Source of the DNA: Scilla litardierei
Lineage: Eukaryota > Streptophyta > Magnoliopsida > Asparagales > Asparagaceae
DNA: 64,000 nt
Assembly (NCBI GenBank): GCA_030789695.1
Contig: CM061132.1
Location: 162,713,442-162,777,441 of the forward strand
Direction: 5' to 3'
Shown here: in pieces, positions 12,001-21,753 of the stretch
Position numbering within the stretch: position 1 is the stretch's first letter
Layout of the letters: each line of letters opens with the position of its first letter
Translations under genes and position numbers: made by a program
Notes under the pieces: generated by a model
Databases searched by the model: none
Told to the model about the DNA's origin: nothing
Seen by the model: only the letters and a program-made list of their open reading frames with translations

Positions 12001-12655
12001 TTGGTGCAACACATCCTACCACACCATAACTTAGACCACGCCATTCAAGATTTTGTCTGGACGAGACCCTCCACATCTACTACACTATGGCCAAAACTAC
12101 ACCAATTTCTCTTGTGGAACAGTACTTGGAGATGGACAATGTGTTGGAGAAGCTGAAGCGATATCTGACTATAGTTAGCAGAATATGAAGACACTTGCAG
12201 ATACACATAGGAGATAGTTTGCTGTGGGCGACAATGTGTACTTAAAGCTGTGATCGTACCCGTCAAAGATCCTTGATGGATAGGATGAATGAGAAGCTGT
12301 CACCGTGCTATTTTGGACCATCATATAAGATTGATGTGAGGATCGGTTAGGTTGCCTACACATTGAAGTTACTGTCGAAGTCCATCATACATCTAGTTTT
12401 CCATGTTTCATAGCTGCGCCATGCTATTGCGGACCACACGCCTTCTCCGTCTTTACCACTAACCTTGATTGTGGACATGGTGTTGATCTTGGAGCCAGCG
12501 GAGTTGGGTGGAGTTCATTGGGGGGATGCATGTGCTCGTGAGGTGTTGCTATAGTGGAAGGGGTTTCCTGAGCATGAGGCCACTTGGAGCCTTTTGGAGT
12601 CATTGAGCAGAGTTTTTCAGACTTCCACCTTGATGACAAGGTTGCTCTTTTGGAG
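9048..12655 (+). pseudogene. Ty3/gypsy gag-pol relic (gag, protease, partial integrase)
   Basis: Pieces lie in the expected order in shifting frames. Gag starts at 9048 with a coiled-coil-like N terminus (KQNLGSEVKSLKEKL), and a GC-rich tract at 9470-9740 is equivalent to the collagen-like region. Capsid fragments lie around 9970-10330, and a damaged zinc knuckle near 10640-10700. Protease (FTTLNHTMKLT, then LIDSGATH with the catalytic Asp) is at 10820-10920. The N-terminal edge of RT at 11480-11550 jumps straight into integrase (LLQPL.LPDRVWEEVTMDFIE at about 11570-11640). The integrase core and the C-terminal region (NEKLSPCYFGP, WKGFPEHEATW) reach 12600. RT and RNase H are absent. Confidence 0.85.
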
Positions 12656-12661
12656 AAGTAA

Positions 12662-13023
12662 TGATGGTATCATCACTTGGCGCAAGAGGATTGGGGCAAC
12701 AAATTAGCTTTAGGGGCATTTTCGTAATTTTGGGGTCCAAGGGGGCGTTTCTGTATTTTTAGGAAACAAATCTAATAGTTATATTAGTGAGACTTATAGA
12801 GATGTGGGTTATGTTGAATATTGTGTAAGAATTCTCTAAGAGGCTGAGTGAAACCCTAGATTATGGAGAGTGCGGCCATCCTCTTGAATTGATGGCTTGA
12901 GAGAGCGATCCACCTCTCGAACGTGGCCAATGATCCTTTGTATTTGTTTCAAATCCAATAAAAATCAGATCTTTATTTCCCAAAATCTTATATTTACTTC
13001 AAAAACCTTATAAAAACATATCA
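12662..13023 (+). repeat. 3' LTR (362 bp) of the 8.7-13.0 kb gypsy element
   Basis: Starts TGATGGTATCATCACTT and ends AAACATATCA. Aligns with 8655-9023. Confidence 0.88.
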
Positions 13024-13048
13024 TGTGAACTAGGATACATAGGCTTTT

Positions 13049-14257
13049 TAGGGGTGGCAAACAGGTCGGTTTTGGGTCGGGTCGGGTTCGACCCGGCCCA
13101 GATAGGGGTAAACCTGAACTTGACCCGGATTGGATCTAGGTCATGGTCAAGAAACCCATACACAACCCGGGTAAAATCTGGGTCACATGTACCTCACCAG
13201 GATTTTCTGTCCGGTCGGGCTCGGGCCCGGGTTCGGATCAAATAGCAAAAAACACAAAAAATCAACAAATATTAAAAATCTCAAAAATGAGAAAAAGGAA
13301 GGCACTGATATGACAATCAAATCATCCCACAATGCAGCAAATAAGAATGAATTGTCCAATTACAAATCAAAATAATAGCAATTTTTCTCAACAACATTCA
13401 ACAGATGAAACAAGCAACAAGCAACGGTTTCTTTCAATTCTATACAAAAATCAAGGAGAGAAAGAGAAGAAGAAACCGAGAGACGAGACTCACGAGAGTG
13501 ACGGCATGCCGGTGGGGATATCTGAGAGGCGACACCACTCATGAAGAATCGATCGACTGATTAGGCCTCTACAGCTCACAAAAGGAAACATGAAAGACCT
13601 TTTCTCTGATCTTGCTGTATCTGTTTGCAGATCTAAAAACTCGAAAGAGGGGGGGGGGAGGATAGTAAAAAGAAGCTGTTTCCCCTTAAAAATATCAGTC
13701 AGACGAAAAAAGGAAAACCTGGTCGTCATCAAGTAATATGGGATTTTGAGAATCAAATAATTAGCCACTTTTTTCATGGCCAACATTTATTATTTTGATA
13801 ATCCGAAATTATTAATGCTTATAATCATCATGGCCCACACTTATTATTTTGAGAATCAAATAATCAGCCGCATGCCCATATTTATAAATGTCATTTAAAA
13901 AATATTGGCTTAGGCCTAGAAGCTAGATGCTCTTTATTATTATGGACGCGGTGTCACTGTCTCGATGGATTGACGTCTTGAAGGTTTGACTTCCGGGGTC
14001 ATATGCTGCAGCTGTAAACACGAGGGCCGAGGCTGAGGCACATTGTGAATTATAAATTTACAGTTTATACTTTACAGGTATTCGGGTAAAAAACGGGTCA
14101 CGTCGGGTTAACGGGTCAACCTCGTATGCGACCCGGATCATATCCGGGTTGTCCGGATCAACCCGTTTTGGACCCGACTTGGTTAGGGTAGTACCCATAC
14201 CCGGATTAGGAGGCTAGATACGAGTACGGATCGGGTCGGGTTAATTTTGCCACCCCA
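13049..14257. mobile_element. hAT-like non-autonomous DNA transposon (1.2 kb)
   Basis: The left end is TAGGGGTGGCAAAC and the right end TTTTGCCACCCCA, so the termini are inverted repeats of the hAT type (TAGGGGTG...). The flanking 8-mers AGGCTTTT (13041-13048) and AGGTTTTT (14258-14265) match at 7 of 8 positions, the target size used by hAT transposases. Both subterminal regions (about 13065-13240 and 14090-14245) are packed with CGGGT/ACCCG words, as expected for transposase-binding repeats. No transposase frame is present. It lies 25 bp downstream of the gypsy LTR. Confidence 0.8.
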
Positions 14258-14487
14258 AGGTTTTTTGACACGTATATTGTGAACAATGGTTTTATATAAG
14301 CCAAAGCATATTATTTTCTGCTGGAGACAAAATGATCCAATAACTAAAGGTTTAAATGGAAATAATAGAATTAATTGTTAACAGGTGAAACTCAGCAGAG
14401 CCACGACCAAAGGCGAAAGATATGCACTCACATGCACACACATGCCTTGCTTGCCACTTATGCATCCATATCCTCCCCAACCGGTTC
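14258..14487. other. Intergenic, nothing recognised
   Basis: Short spacer between the hAT-like element and the next LTR. No feature seen. Confidence 0.4.
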
Positions 14488-14846
14488 TGACTAGTTAAGT
14501 TTAGTTGGATTTTATTATGATTTTCAGCTATGATTTTATTCGATTTTTCTGTTAGAATTTTTGGCTAGAATTTTAGTTAAGATTTTATTTGTTTTATTTG
14601 ATCTTATCTATTAGGATTTTATTTGTTTTTAGTTATTTTGGTTGTAAGCCTATATAAAGGCCACTAGACTTATTATTTTAAAAAAACGAATTAATGAAAA
14701 GAGAATTTTCTCAAAGCATGTGAAAGGTCCTCTCTTCCTCGGTGCGAAGCCTTGGAAACCCTAGGTGCGAAGCCAAGAAATCCCCAATTTTCTAGTTCTT
14801 TCCCAAATCCTCCACCAAATCCTTAGATCCACCACGACCTACATCA
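14488..14846 (+). repeat. 5' LTR (359 bp)
   Basis: Starts TGACTAGTTAAG and ends CTACATCA. Nearly collinear with 19136-19495. It carries a TATA-like CCTATATAAAGG near 14650 and two copies of GGTGCGAAGCC. Confidence 0.88.
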
Positions 14847-14849
14847 ACT

Positions 14850-14861
14850 TGGTATCAAAGC
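14850..14861 (+). other. Primer-binding site, one mismatch to the usual tRNA-Met site
   Basis: TGGTATCAAAGC lies three bases after the LTR end. The usual site reads TGGTATCAGAGC. Confidence 0.8.
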
Positions 14862-14984
14862 TGAACGAATCCTTTCTTTTTCTGAAAATCTTTCACCAAT
14901 TTTCCAAAAAAAATCAAAACCCTAACCCTACTCTTCAGATTGGCCGCTTCCACAAAAACAGAACAAAAAACCCTAGTTTTTTCA

Positions 14985-15080
14985 CGCTGCCACAGTACTC
15001 GCACTGTGCCTGCTACAATATTTCCTGCATGCTACAGTAACGCTACAGTATTTTCTGTTGGCTATAGTACCGCTACAGTG
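14985..15080 (+). repeat. CTACAGT-repeat leader
   Basis: Between the primer-binding site and the first frame lie six imperfect copies of GCTACAGTA: near 14989 (variant), 15012 (variant), 15031, 15042, 15061 (variant) and 15072. A comparable cluster sits at the same place in the related element (38660-38790). Confidence 0.75.
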
Positions 15081-15249
15081 GCAGCTGGTCTTTTAAAGCT
15101 ATTTTCGCAGGAATTTCTGCGCAACTTTTGTATTTTGACGATTCCGGGTCCGTTTTGAAGCCAGAATTCAGTACCGTTTGCGCTAGTGGGTAGCTGACTT
15201 AGCCAACTACACATATGTACCATCTAAACAAGCAAATCTTTTCTAAATT

Positions 15250-15531
15250 ATGGGATATAACCGTGATTACTACGATGATTATACTCCCCGAACAAATTTT
15301 GAGCTTGAGAAGTGGAGACAATTACCAATCTTTTGTAGCTTCAAGGATAAATTTGGATATGATGATTGGGAGTACTATCTAGAAAAGTTCTTTTCCCATT
15401 TTGATTTATCTAATAATGCAAAATATAAGTATGCCTATCTCAAACTAGGTAGAGAAGCGCTATCTTGGTCCTTGAGTCTTCGAGTTCCTTATCATCGATG
15501 GTCAACATTCAGATCTGCTCTTCGATGTTGA
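15250..15531 (+). CDS. Capsid-like N-terminal gag fragment of the non-autonomous element
   Basis: A 93-codon frame. Its centre has the usual retrotransposon gag layout: a Trp-containing DDWEYYLEKFF block (residues 38-48), then YAYLKLGREALSW (61-73), then a Trp near residue 83. This is the core that plant gag proteins use to build the particle. Translation stops at 15531, where the related element at 39.28 kb has a sense codon, so a nonsense change probably truncates the protein. The acidic C-terminal part continues in another frame at about 15640-15930. No protease or pol follows. Assignment to gag is by pattern and the exact family is not known to me. Confidence 0.6.
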   Translation: MGYNRDYYDDYTPRTNFELEKWRQLPIFCSFKDKFGYDDWEYYLEKFFSHFDLSNNAKYKYAYLKLGREALSWSLSLRVPYHRWSTFRSALRC

Positions 15532-15639
15532 TATTCTTTCAGGCATCGGCACATTCCCCATGCATTCCAGCAATCCTTAAGCCGAAAGTAAGAGAGGATC
15601 ACATAGAGCTGATACATGAGATACACGACGTTCTTCTTC

Positions 15640-15980
15640 AAGTATACAAACTTAAGCCAGAGCCCACGACAGAGGTTAATCCAAGTCTTGAGGCAAAGCC
15701 TGATCCCAATCAAGAGATTGAGACACAGTTAGAGCATGAGTATGACTTGGAGTCTGAGGCAGTATTGGAGTCTCTGCAAGAGCCTGAACCATAACCAGAG
15801 TTAGAGCATGAATCAGAGATTGACCCAGTACTACAGTTTGAGCCGGAACCATCTGTGGAGCATGCGCCCGAGTTGCTTCTAGAAGCACCATTGGATCCGA
15901 TTGAGCATATTGAGTTCGTGATCCTAGATTCTCCTCTCCCAACTAACAGACAGATGCTGAATATTTTTCTATCTTTGTGA
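15640..15980 (+). pseudogene. Acidic Pro-Glu repeat C-terminal region of the same gag-like protein
   Basis: Frames here encode Glu/Pro/Lys-rich repeats (KPEPTTEVNPSLEAKPDPN and similar, ending at 15794), then, after a frame change, a region ending IEHIEFVI. The related element at 39344-39790 encodes the same kind of repeat and the same IEHIEFVI end in one open frame. That indicates one original protein, here broken by a stop and frameshifts. Confidence 0.6.
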
Positions 15981-16130
15981 ATTGGAAGAAATTATCCGAG
16001 GACGCGCTTCGACCAATCTGCATCATGATACACTTTAGAGTTCGTGGACGCGTCTTCTCCAACTGTCGAGGACTACTGATTTCTGTGCAGGTGTGCTACT
16101 TCTGCCTATCTTCACCAGGAGGTGAAGTTT

Positions 16131-19098
16131 TGTCATGCCCTGTTGTGAAATATACGTGTATTCGATTATATACACATGATATTTCTACCTACGGTGCATA
16201 CGTAGGCATGAAATAAGCGTATATATCGATGTATGTGACATAGTGCAAGGTGAATTGGGCCGTAATGCATGGCTAAGAGACGATAAAGTGAGATTGAGTG
16301 CGGGAGAAGTGTGAAAGTCGTCGTGGGTGCAAAACAACATGAATGTGTTGGGCGTGTGTGTGATGCATGTATGCATGCATGCATGGATGTGAGTGGATGT
16401 GTGTAGGAAAAGCCATGCTAGTGTGAAAGGGGTTAGGGGTCAATGGCATCCCCGTAATTTTTTAGAAAGGTGAGGGGCAAAACGGTCATTTGGACTAAAG
16501 CTGCTGTTGTACATACTAAAGTGGGGTGTAAATAAAGTAATGGCAAACTTGTAAATACTTGGAAGATGGGGATATCTTGGTCATTCTCCTCATGGAATAT
16601 TCCCTTGGAATATTCCTTTCTTGGGAGAGAAGAAAAGGATAAGAAGAGAGAAGAAAAGAAGGGGGAGAACTAGAAAATTCTCGCATTCTCTCATTTTCTC
16701 TCATTCTCTCTCCCTTTTCCTTTCCTATCCTAATTAGGCCGGCCATTCCCTCTCTCCCTTCTCCTCTTTTTTCAAATGAAAACCCTAATTACTCCCCCTA
16801 AAATGAAGAATCACCAATTGGTTGCAAGTGGGAAGAAGTTGGAGAAGAAAGAAGGAGAAAGAGAGGAGGAAATCAAGCTTTTGAGGGAGGATTGAGGATT
16901 CTAACTTGGATTTGGAATTCCAATTAAGGGTTCTTGTTACCATGTTTTATATCATGTTTTACTTAATATGAAGTAGGGGTAGACAAATCTATGTTCCATG
17001 ATTTAATTTCACTAATCACCCCTTGGAATTCCATGCAAAATCTGCCTTTTTGGAAACCTGAAATTCTGTTGTGTGTTAATTCTTGAATTATGGTTACTGT
17101 AGATAGAATTAGGTTTCGAAAAAAATATGTACTTGTAGATCTTGAAGTTCTACCCCAAAATCATATAAATTTTGATATATGTTCAATTTAGAAATTAGGA
17201 GAAAAAATTCCACCTTTATAACATGTCTGTTTGATTTCCAGTTTTGACACAGTTTAGTAAAATTGACCTCAATACCTGCACACACAATGGAATTTTATGT
17301 TCTTGGTCTCGTTGAAAAGTTAACAAGTTTTTCTCCAACTTCATCTCAGTGCATGTATTTCGAAATTCTGGCTAGAACATGCCCAAAAACAGCAATCTTT
17401 ATAGACTCTGAAATCTGTCTGAAAAATAGATTTGACAGACTTCACCAAATAATTCACCATAAATCACTTACTTAATATTTTTGCATAAAATTTTATCTGT
17501 GAATCCATGACTAATATATCTATAACTTTCATTTAGGACAATTTGTCAAATTCTCAATGCAAACTGATGTTATGTGGCCATGTATTGTCACTTCATGCAA
17601 TTTCAGCAAGCTGAATTCATTACGTGTTGTTCTTACTCATTAATTGTGGTTAATTGGCCATTATTATTCTTGCTTAATATGGTTGTGGTGAAATGAATGT
17701 TCATGCCCTTGGCACATGTAAATGATATTGTGTTGCTTTGATATGAATGACGCCCGTCATGTGTTCGATGAAATGCCTCAATGAAGGCAATATCTGGTAA
17801 TTTGAGGAATGTGCATGTGGTAGTGTTGGCCTTGAGCCACAATGATGATTGGTGAAGTTAGGGGCTTGAATGGCATGGGTACATCGTATTTGTGAGTGGA
17901 TGATGTGTTGTGATAAAGGACATGTCACGTGAGTGCATGACCTTATGTCTAATGATAGATAGCTGAAGTGATATGTGCATACCCATGTCATCATGACCCC
18001 TAACGTGTCACTTATGATGTTAACTTATAAAATTGAATAAGTCTCAATCCTCTATAATGAGGGCGAGTTAGCAAAAATTAGGTTTAGGTGGGATTTGAGT
18101 AAATTGTGGATATGAGGCATGGACTGAGAAGTTGGGGGAAGTGATTATCTGATATGTGATATTTATACCCACTCGCCTTTACCGAGAGTGGATGGGACAT
18201 ACGGAGGTTGTGTTATTATGTGGAGATCATCACTCCTGCCAGGGACGGGGGAGCTGAGAGGCCCGGTGTCGTACATTGTCCGTGTCCACTGCGTCGTGTC
18301 TTATATTCACCCCAAATTTGGGGTGATGTCCAGGTCCTGGTATCATACAGTTTACCCAAGTTCCAATTAATTCAATTATAAAATAATAAAATAAGAATTT
18401 GCGTGTTACTCCTTCTGCTGGCAGCTCTTTCCCTTCCCTTTGCCTGTTCTTTGTGACTCTGTGTCATGCCTCAGGCACTTGCACTTATCTTATTAGATAA
18501 TGATTGCTTGAACACTTGTGTTATTATTATTATTAATCGTACCAACTCTTTTCTTGCAGTAACTCGACATTGGACTGCATGTATGATCCCATTGTTTAGC
18601 TATTTAATTTTCATTATTATACTTTGTACATGCTCTATTTCTCTTGTCTTGCCTTGTGGTTTGATAACCTTAGAACGATGTTCCAAATCCAAGTTGGTTC
18701 CTACTGGAGCACGCATTGACGTGCTCCTCCCTATTTTTCAGGTAGCAGTGGTAGCATGGTTGGTGATGACTTGGAGTGGGTTTCAGGAGTAGAACTTGGT
18801 GTGAGCTGTAGCTGTGTATTGTGACATGGTTGTCGTGGAAGGTAGAGAGTGGATGTGTATATGTATTGATACACCTGGACTATGTATATAAATGAAATAT
18901 TATATATATATAATGTTGTTTTGTGAGACTGTTTGATATTATAGCGGAGCTTCACTTGTCCTATCCCAGCATGTGCGCAGTGAACTGCTTGTTCTGTTTC
19001 TCCTTTCTCTTTCTTTTCATCTCTCATCACCCTCGCTCTTCAGGATACTTGGAAAAAATTTTAGAAGCTTTAGGTATTCTGGAGATTGGGGCGTGACA
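16131..19098. mobile_element. 2.97-kb solo-LTR-like insertion
   Basis: The insert begins TGTCATGCCC and ends GGGGCGTGACA. These are near-perfect inverted ends with TG...CA termini. It is flanked by AGTTT (16126-16130) and AGTTC (19099-19103). The related element at 39960-39990 shows the empty site (GGTGAAGTTCTCAAG), so the boundaries are directly supported. An equally good reading is AAGTT on both sides with the ends shifted by one base. It holds no pol, only short frames, and a TATA-like TATATAAATGAAA near 18890. Solo LTR of a long-LTR family is the best guess. The strand is undetermined. Confidence 0.75.
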
Positions 19099-19135
19099 AG
19101 TTCTCAAGCGGAGGAGAATGATGATGATCAAGTTC

Positions 19136-19495
19136 TGATTAGTTATGTTTAGTTGGATTTTATTATGATTTTCAGTTAGGATTTTATTTGATTTTTCTGT
19201 TAGAATTTTTAGTTAGAATTTTAGTTAAGATTTTATTTGTTTTATTTGATTTTATCTATTAGGATTTTATTTGTTTTTAGTTATTTGGTTGTAAGCCTAT
19301 ATAAAGGGCCACTAGACTTATTATTTTTAAAAAAACGAATAAATGAAAAGAGAATTTTCTCAAAGCCTATGAAAGGTCCTCTCTTCCTCGGTGCGAAGCC
19401 TCGGAAACCCTTGGTGCGAAGCCAAGAAATCCCCCATTTTCTAGTTCTTTCCCAAATCCTCCACCAAATCCTTAGATCCACCACGTCCTACATCA
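19136..19495 (+). repeat. 3' LTR (360 bp)
   Basis: Starts TGATTAGTTATG and ends CTACATCA. It is about as long as the 5' LTR and differs from it at a scattering of bases. Confidence 0.88.
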
Positions 19496-20651
19496 CCCAT
19501 CCACCCACCCAACCTTGCTGCCCTCTACAACATGCACAAATACACACAAAAGATTAAGGAAACCCATATGATTGGACCAAAAGACACTATTTCTCCTCTG
19601 CGTAGGTGTTTTAAAGCTCAATGTTACAACTCTTCTATTATTGTGGCCTTTTTGTTGAAGGATAATTATCTCTGTTTGCTTTTCCTCCAATCATGACTTC
19701 TACATCTTGTGGTACATTTTAATGAAAAAAGTTTAATTTACTGCCATAAATATCTAGTACTAATATGATGACTATGACCAAAGTTCTTCCTATTTCCCAT
19801 TCAGAAAGTAGGTTTTGTGTTACCCCAGTAATACTTCTAATTTTGTATAAATGGAGAAGACTTGGGGAAAATAATGAACCAAAATCAGGCATGTGTAAAA
19901 TGAAATTCCTGGGGGAAACAATATTTTCGAATTTTATTGTGCATGGGGGTGCAGAAGAGCTTTAACCTCATGCCCTCAGTTGGGCTGTACAGTCTTCATC
20001 TTGCTTTCTATATGATTAAATATAATGTTACTCTTCTTCTATCTAAAACTCGTAAATCAGTGTCAGCTTACAACATACCTGGCTCATCACATGCAACACA
20101 TGCATGTGCCTGAAACCACTAAAGATTACTTTCCATGGCACTTCTTTTCTGTTATTCATGCTGTCGCTTCTCTGTTGTTTACACCCACTTTCCGAAGTAC
20201 CATAAGATGTGAATACTTCTCATCGATAATGATGTCTTTTAGAAACGCTCTACGCTTCATTATTTTTCTTTTGATGTCTTGCTTTAGTACTTAACAAGTG
20301 CTATTCGATTAGTTCATTCTATCTGCAGCTTGCCTTAACGCAAATTGTACATCTGCTAAAATTCTGTGGTACCTTAATGTTTTAATATGCAATTGACGCT
20401 TGCATGCTTGTTGTTAGCGACTTTGGATCGCACTACTTGGTCTCTGATCCCTGCATATTCTCTCACGCTATATTTTTATGACTTAAGATGTTCTGCAGAT
20501 GGTGATCCTGAATGCTTAGATTTCCGAATATTTTCTTTGCCAGATGTTACTATGTTAATCAACTTGGTTCTTAAAGATTTTGTTTTACAAGCTCTTGTCC
20601 CCATTGTGCTGATCATTCCCCCTTGTTTCTTTCTGTTTTTATATGCTCCAG
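19496..20651. other. Upstream flank of the endopeptidase exon, no exon recognised
   Basis: I searched the plus strand for the preceding glutamyl endopeptidase exon and found none. The DNA has intron-like T-rich composition. If the gene is intact, this is part of its last intron. Confidence 0.45.
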
Positions 20652-20954
20652 TCAGACCGGTTCTTCAATGCTTTGAAAGGCCATGGAGCCCTCTGCCGTT
20701 TGGTGATTCTCCCCTTTGAGAGTCATGGTTATTCTGCTAGGGAGAGCATCTTGCATGTTCTTTGGGAGACTGACAGGTGGCTGCAGACATACTGTGTAAA
20801 TAATTCAGATATGCTTGCTGATCTCGATGCCTCCAAGACTGAAGCTCTGGAGGATGCTGACAAAAAGGTTTCTTCGGCCAGCGGAGGTGGTCCTAATACA
20901 GAAGGCCTTGAGCAAGACGGATCCCATTCAGGACCAAGATCATTACTTTGGTAG
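20652..20954 (+). pseudogene. CGEP: Last exon of a chloroplast glutamyl endopeptidase gene
   Basis: After a consensus acceptor (GCTCCAG, ending at 20651) an open frame encodes the C terminus of plant glutamyl endopeptidase: SDRFFNALKGHGALCRLV, then LPFESHGYSARES, HVLWETDRWLQ.YC and a Ser/Gly-rich tail, stopping at 20954. The ESHGY motif holds the catalytic His of this S9-type serine peptidase, which degrades peptides in the chloroplast stroma. No upstream exon is visible between here and the LTR element ending at 19495, nor further left. Either the upstream introns are very long or this is an isolated gene end. The exon itself shows no damage, so it could belong to a living gene. The symbol is by family resemblance only. 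Confidence 0.7.
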
Positions 20955-21632
20955 CATCAACATTCTTGATTAAATTTGTTTCTATAATCCAATGACTTCA
21001 AGAAATTATTATAAATTAGGGCATTGGATCTTGCTGCTTCACCTAAATGTTTAAATGTTTTGATTTGATTTAACAGCCTGTAAAAACTAAGCATATGATC
21101 TATCATCTATTTGCATGTTCATGTCATAAATATGACAGGATGTCATGTGTGTTTCTTAAACTTACCATGCTTAGCAACATTGACCTTTGTTGGCCGCACC
21201 AGGATTTTTGACATGCATTCTCTTATGCCACTGCAAAATTTCACTTGCTCTTCATGCATAGTTTTCCTTTCCAATTATGAGTTGATTGGATTATTCAGTA
21301 TCGGGTGGCTGACAAACGTTGATGCACACTAGTGGCATAGAAACTTCATTAAAATTTGTAATATTCTTCTAATAATGGAGTGGAGTATTAAACCACGCTG
21401 GATGCATGAATCCTGAAGTAAAATCAGTGGCATAAAAAAGCCTTTTTTGATTTAAATTAAGTGTGTAGTCAAGCTCGTGCATAGAACGCGTGTGTACATG
21501 CATGCTCATTTAACTAGCTAAAGTGTTGTACAAAGCGGCACAACAATTTGTGTACATTTACCTGCGAGACATGCATCTTTTCCTATTGAGAGTATTCATG
21601 GTGTTTCTTTACAATGATGATTATGTGTTGCA

Positions 21633-21753
21633 GAATATTCTTTCTCATGAAGATGCAGCGCGATGTTGCATGTTGGATGCCAAAGCATGGACAGTGAAGG
21701 ATAATGTGGTTCATTGGACAGCCCACCCTCCCTCAATACTGATCACGGAATAA
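21633..21753 (+). other. Possible orphan exon, function unknown
   Basis: A GTTGCAG acceptor-like site ends at 21632. The frame after it encodes about 39 residues (SHEDAARCCMLDAKAW...) and stops at 21753. The residue composition looks protein-like and codon use is not random AT, but I cannot assign a family. It might be an alternative 3' exon of the endopeptidase gene, part of another gene, or chance. Confidence 0.25.

Larger units (their letters stand above)
8655..13023 (+). mobile_element. Decayed Ty3/gypsy element lacking reverse transcriptase
   Basis: LTRs at 8655-9023 and 12662-13023 flank a primer-binding site (9027-9038) and a degraded gag-protease-integrase interior. The bases next to the two outer ends are GGTGA (8650-8654) and TGTGA (13024-13028). 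They match at 4 of 5 positions, consistent with an old 5-bp target duplication. RT and RNase H have been deleted near 11550. LTR divergence and many stops show an old element. Confidence 0.88.
14488..19495 (+). mobile_element. Non-autonomous gag-only LTR element, interrupted by a solo LTR
   Basis: LTRs at 14488-14846 and 19136-19495 enclose a primer-binding site (14850-14861) and a leader with repeated CTACAGT words. A short capsid-like frame, an acidic repeat frame and a conserved 3' untranslated segment follow, ending in a purine-rich GCGGAGGAGAATGATGATGATCAAG. Without the 2.97-kb insertion the element is about 2.0 kb and has no protease, RT or integrase. The 38.2-40 kb element shares the leader, both frames and the 3' segment. 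I found no target duplication: GGTTC on the left and CCCAT on the right differ. Confidence 0.8.
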
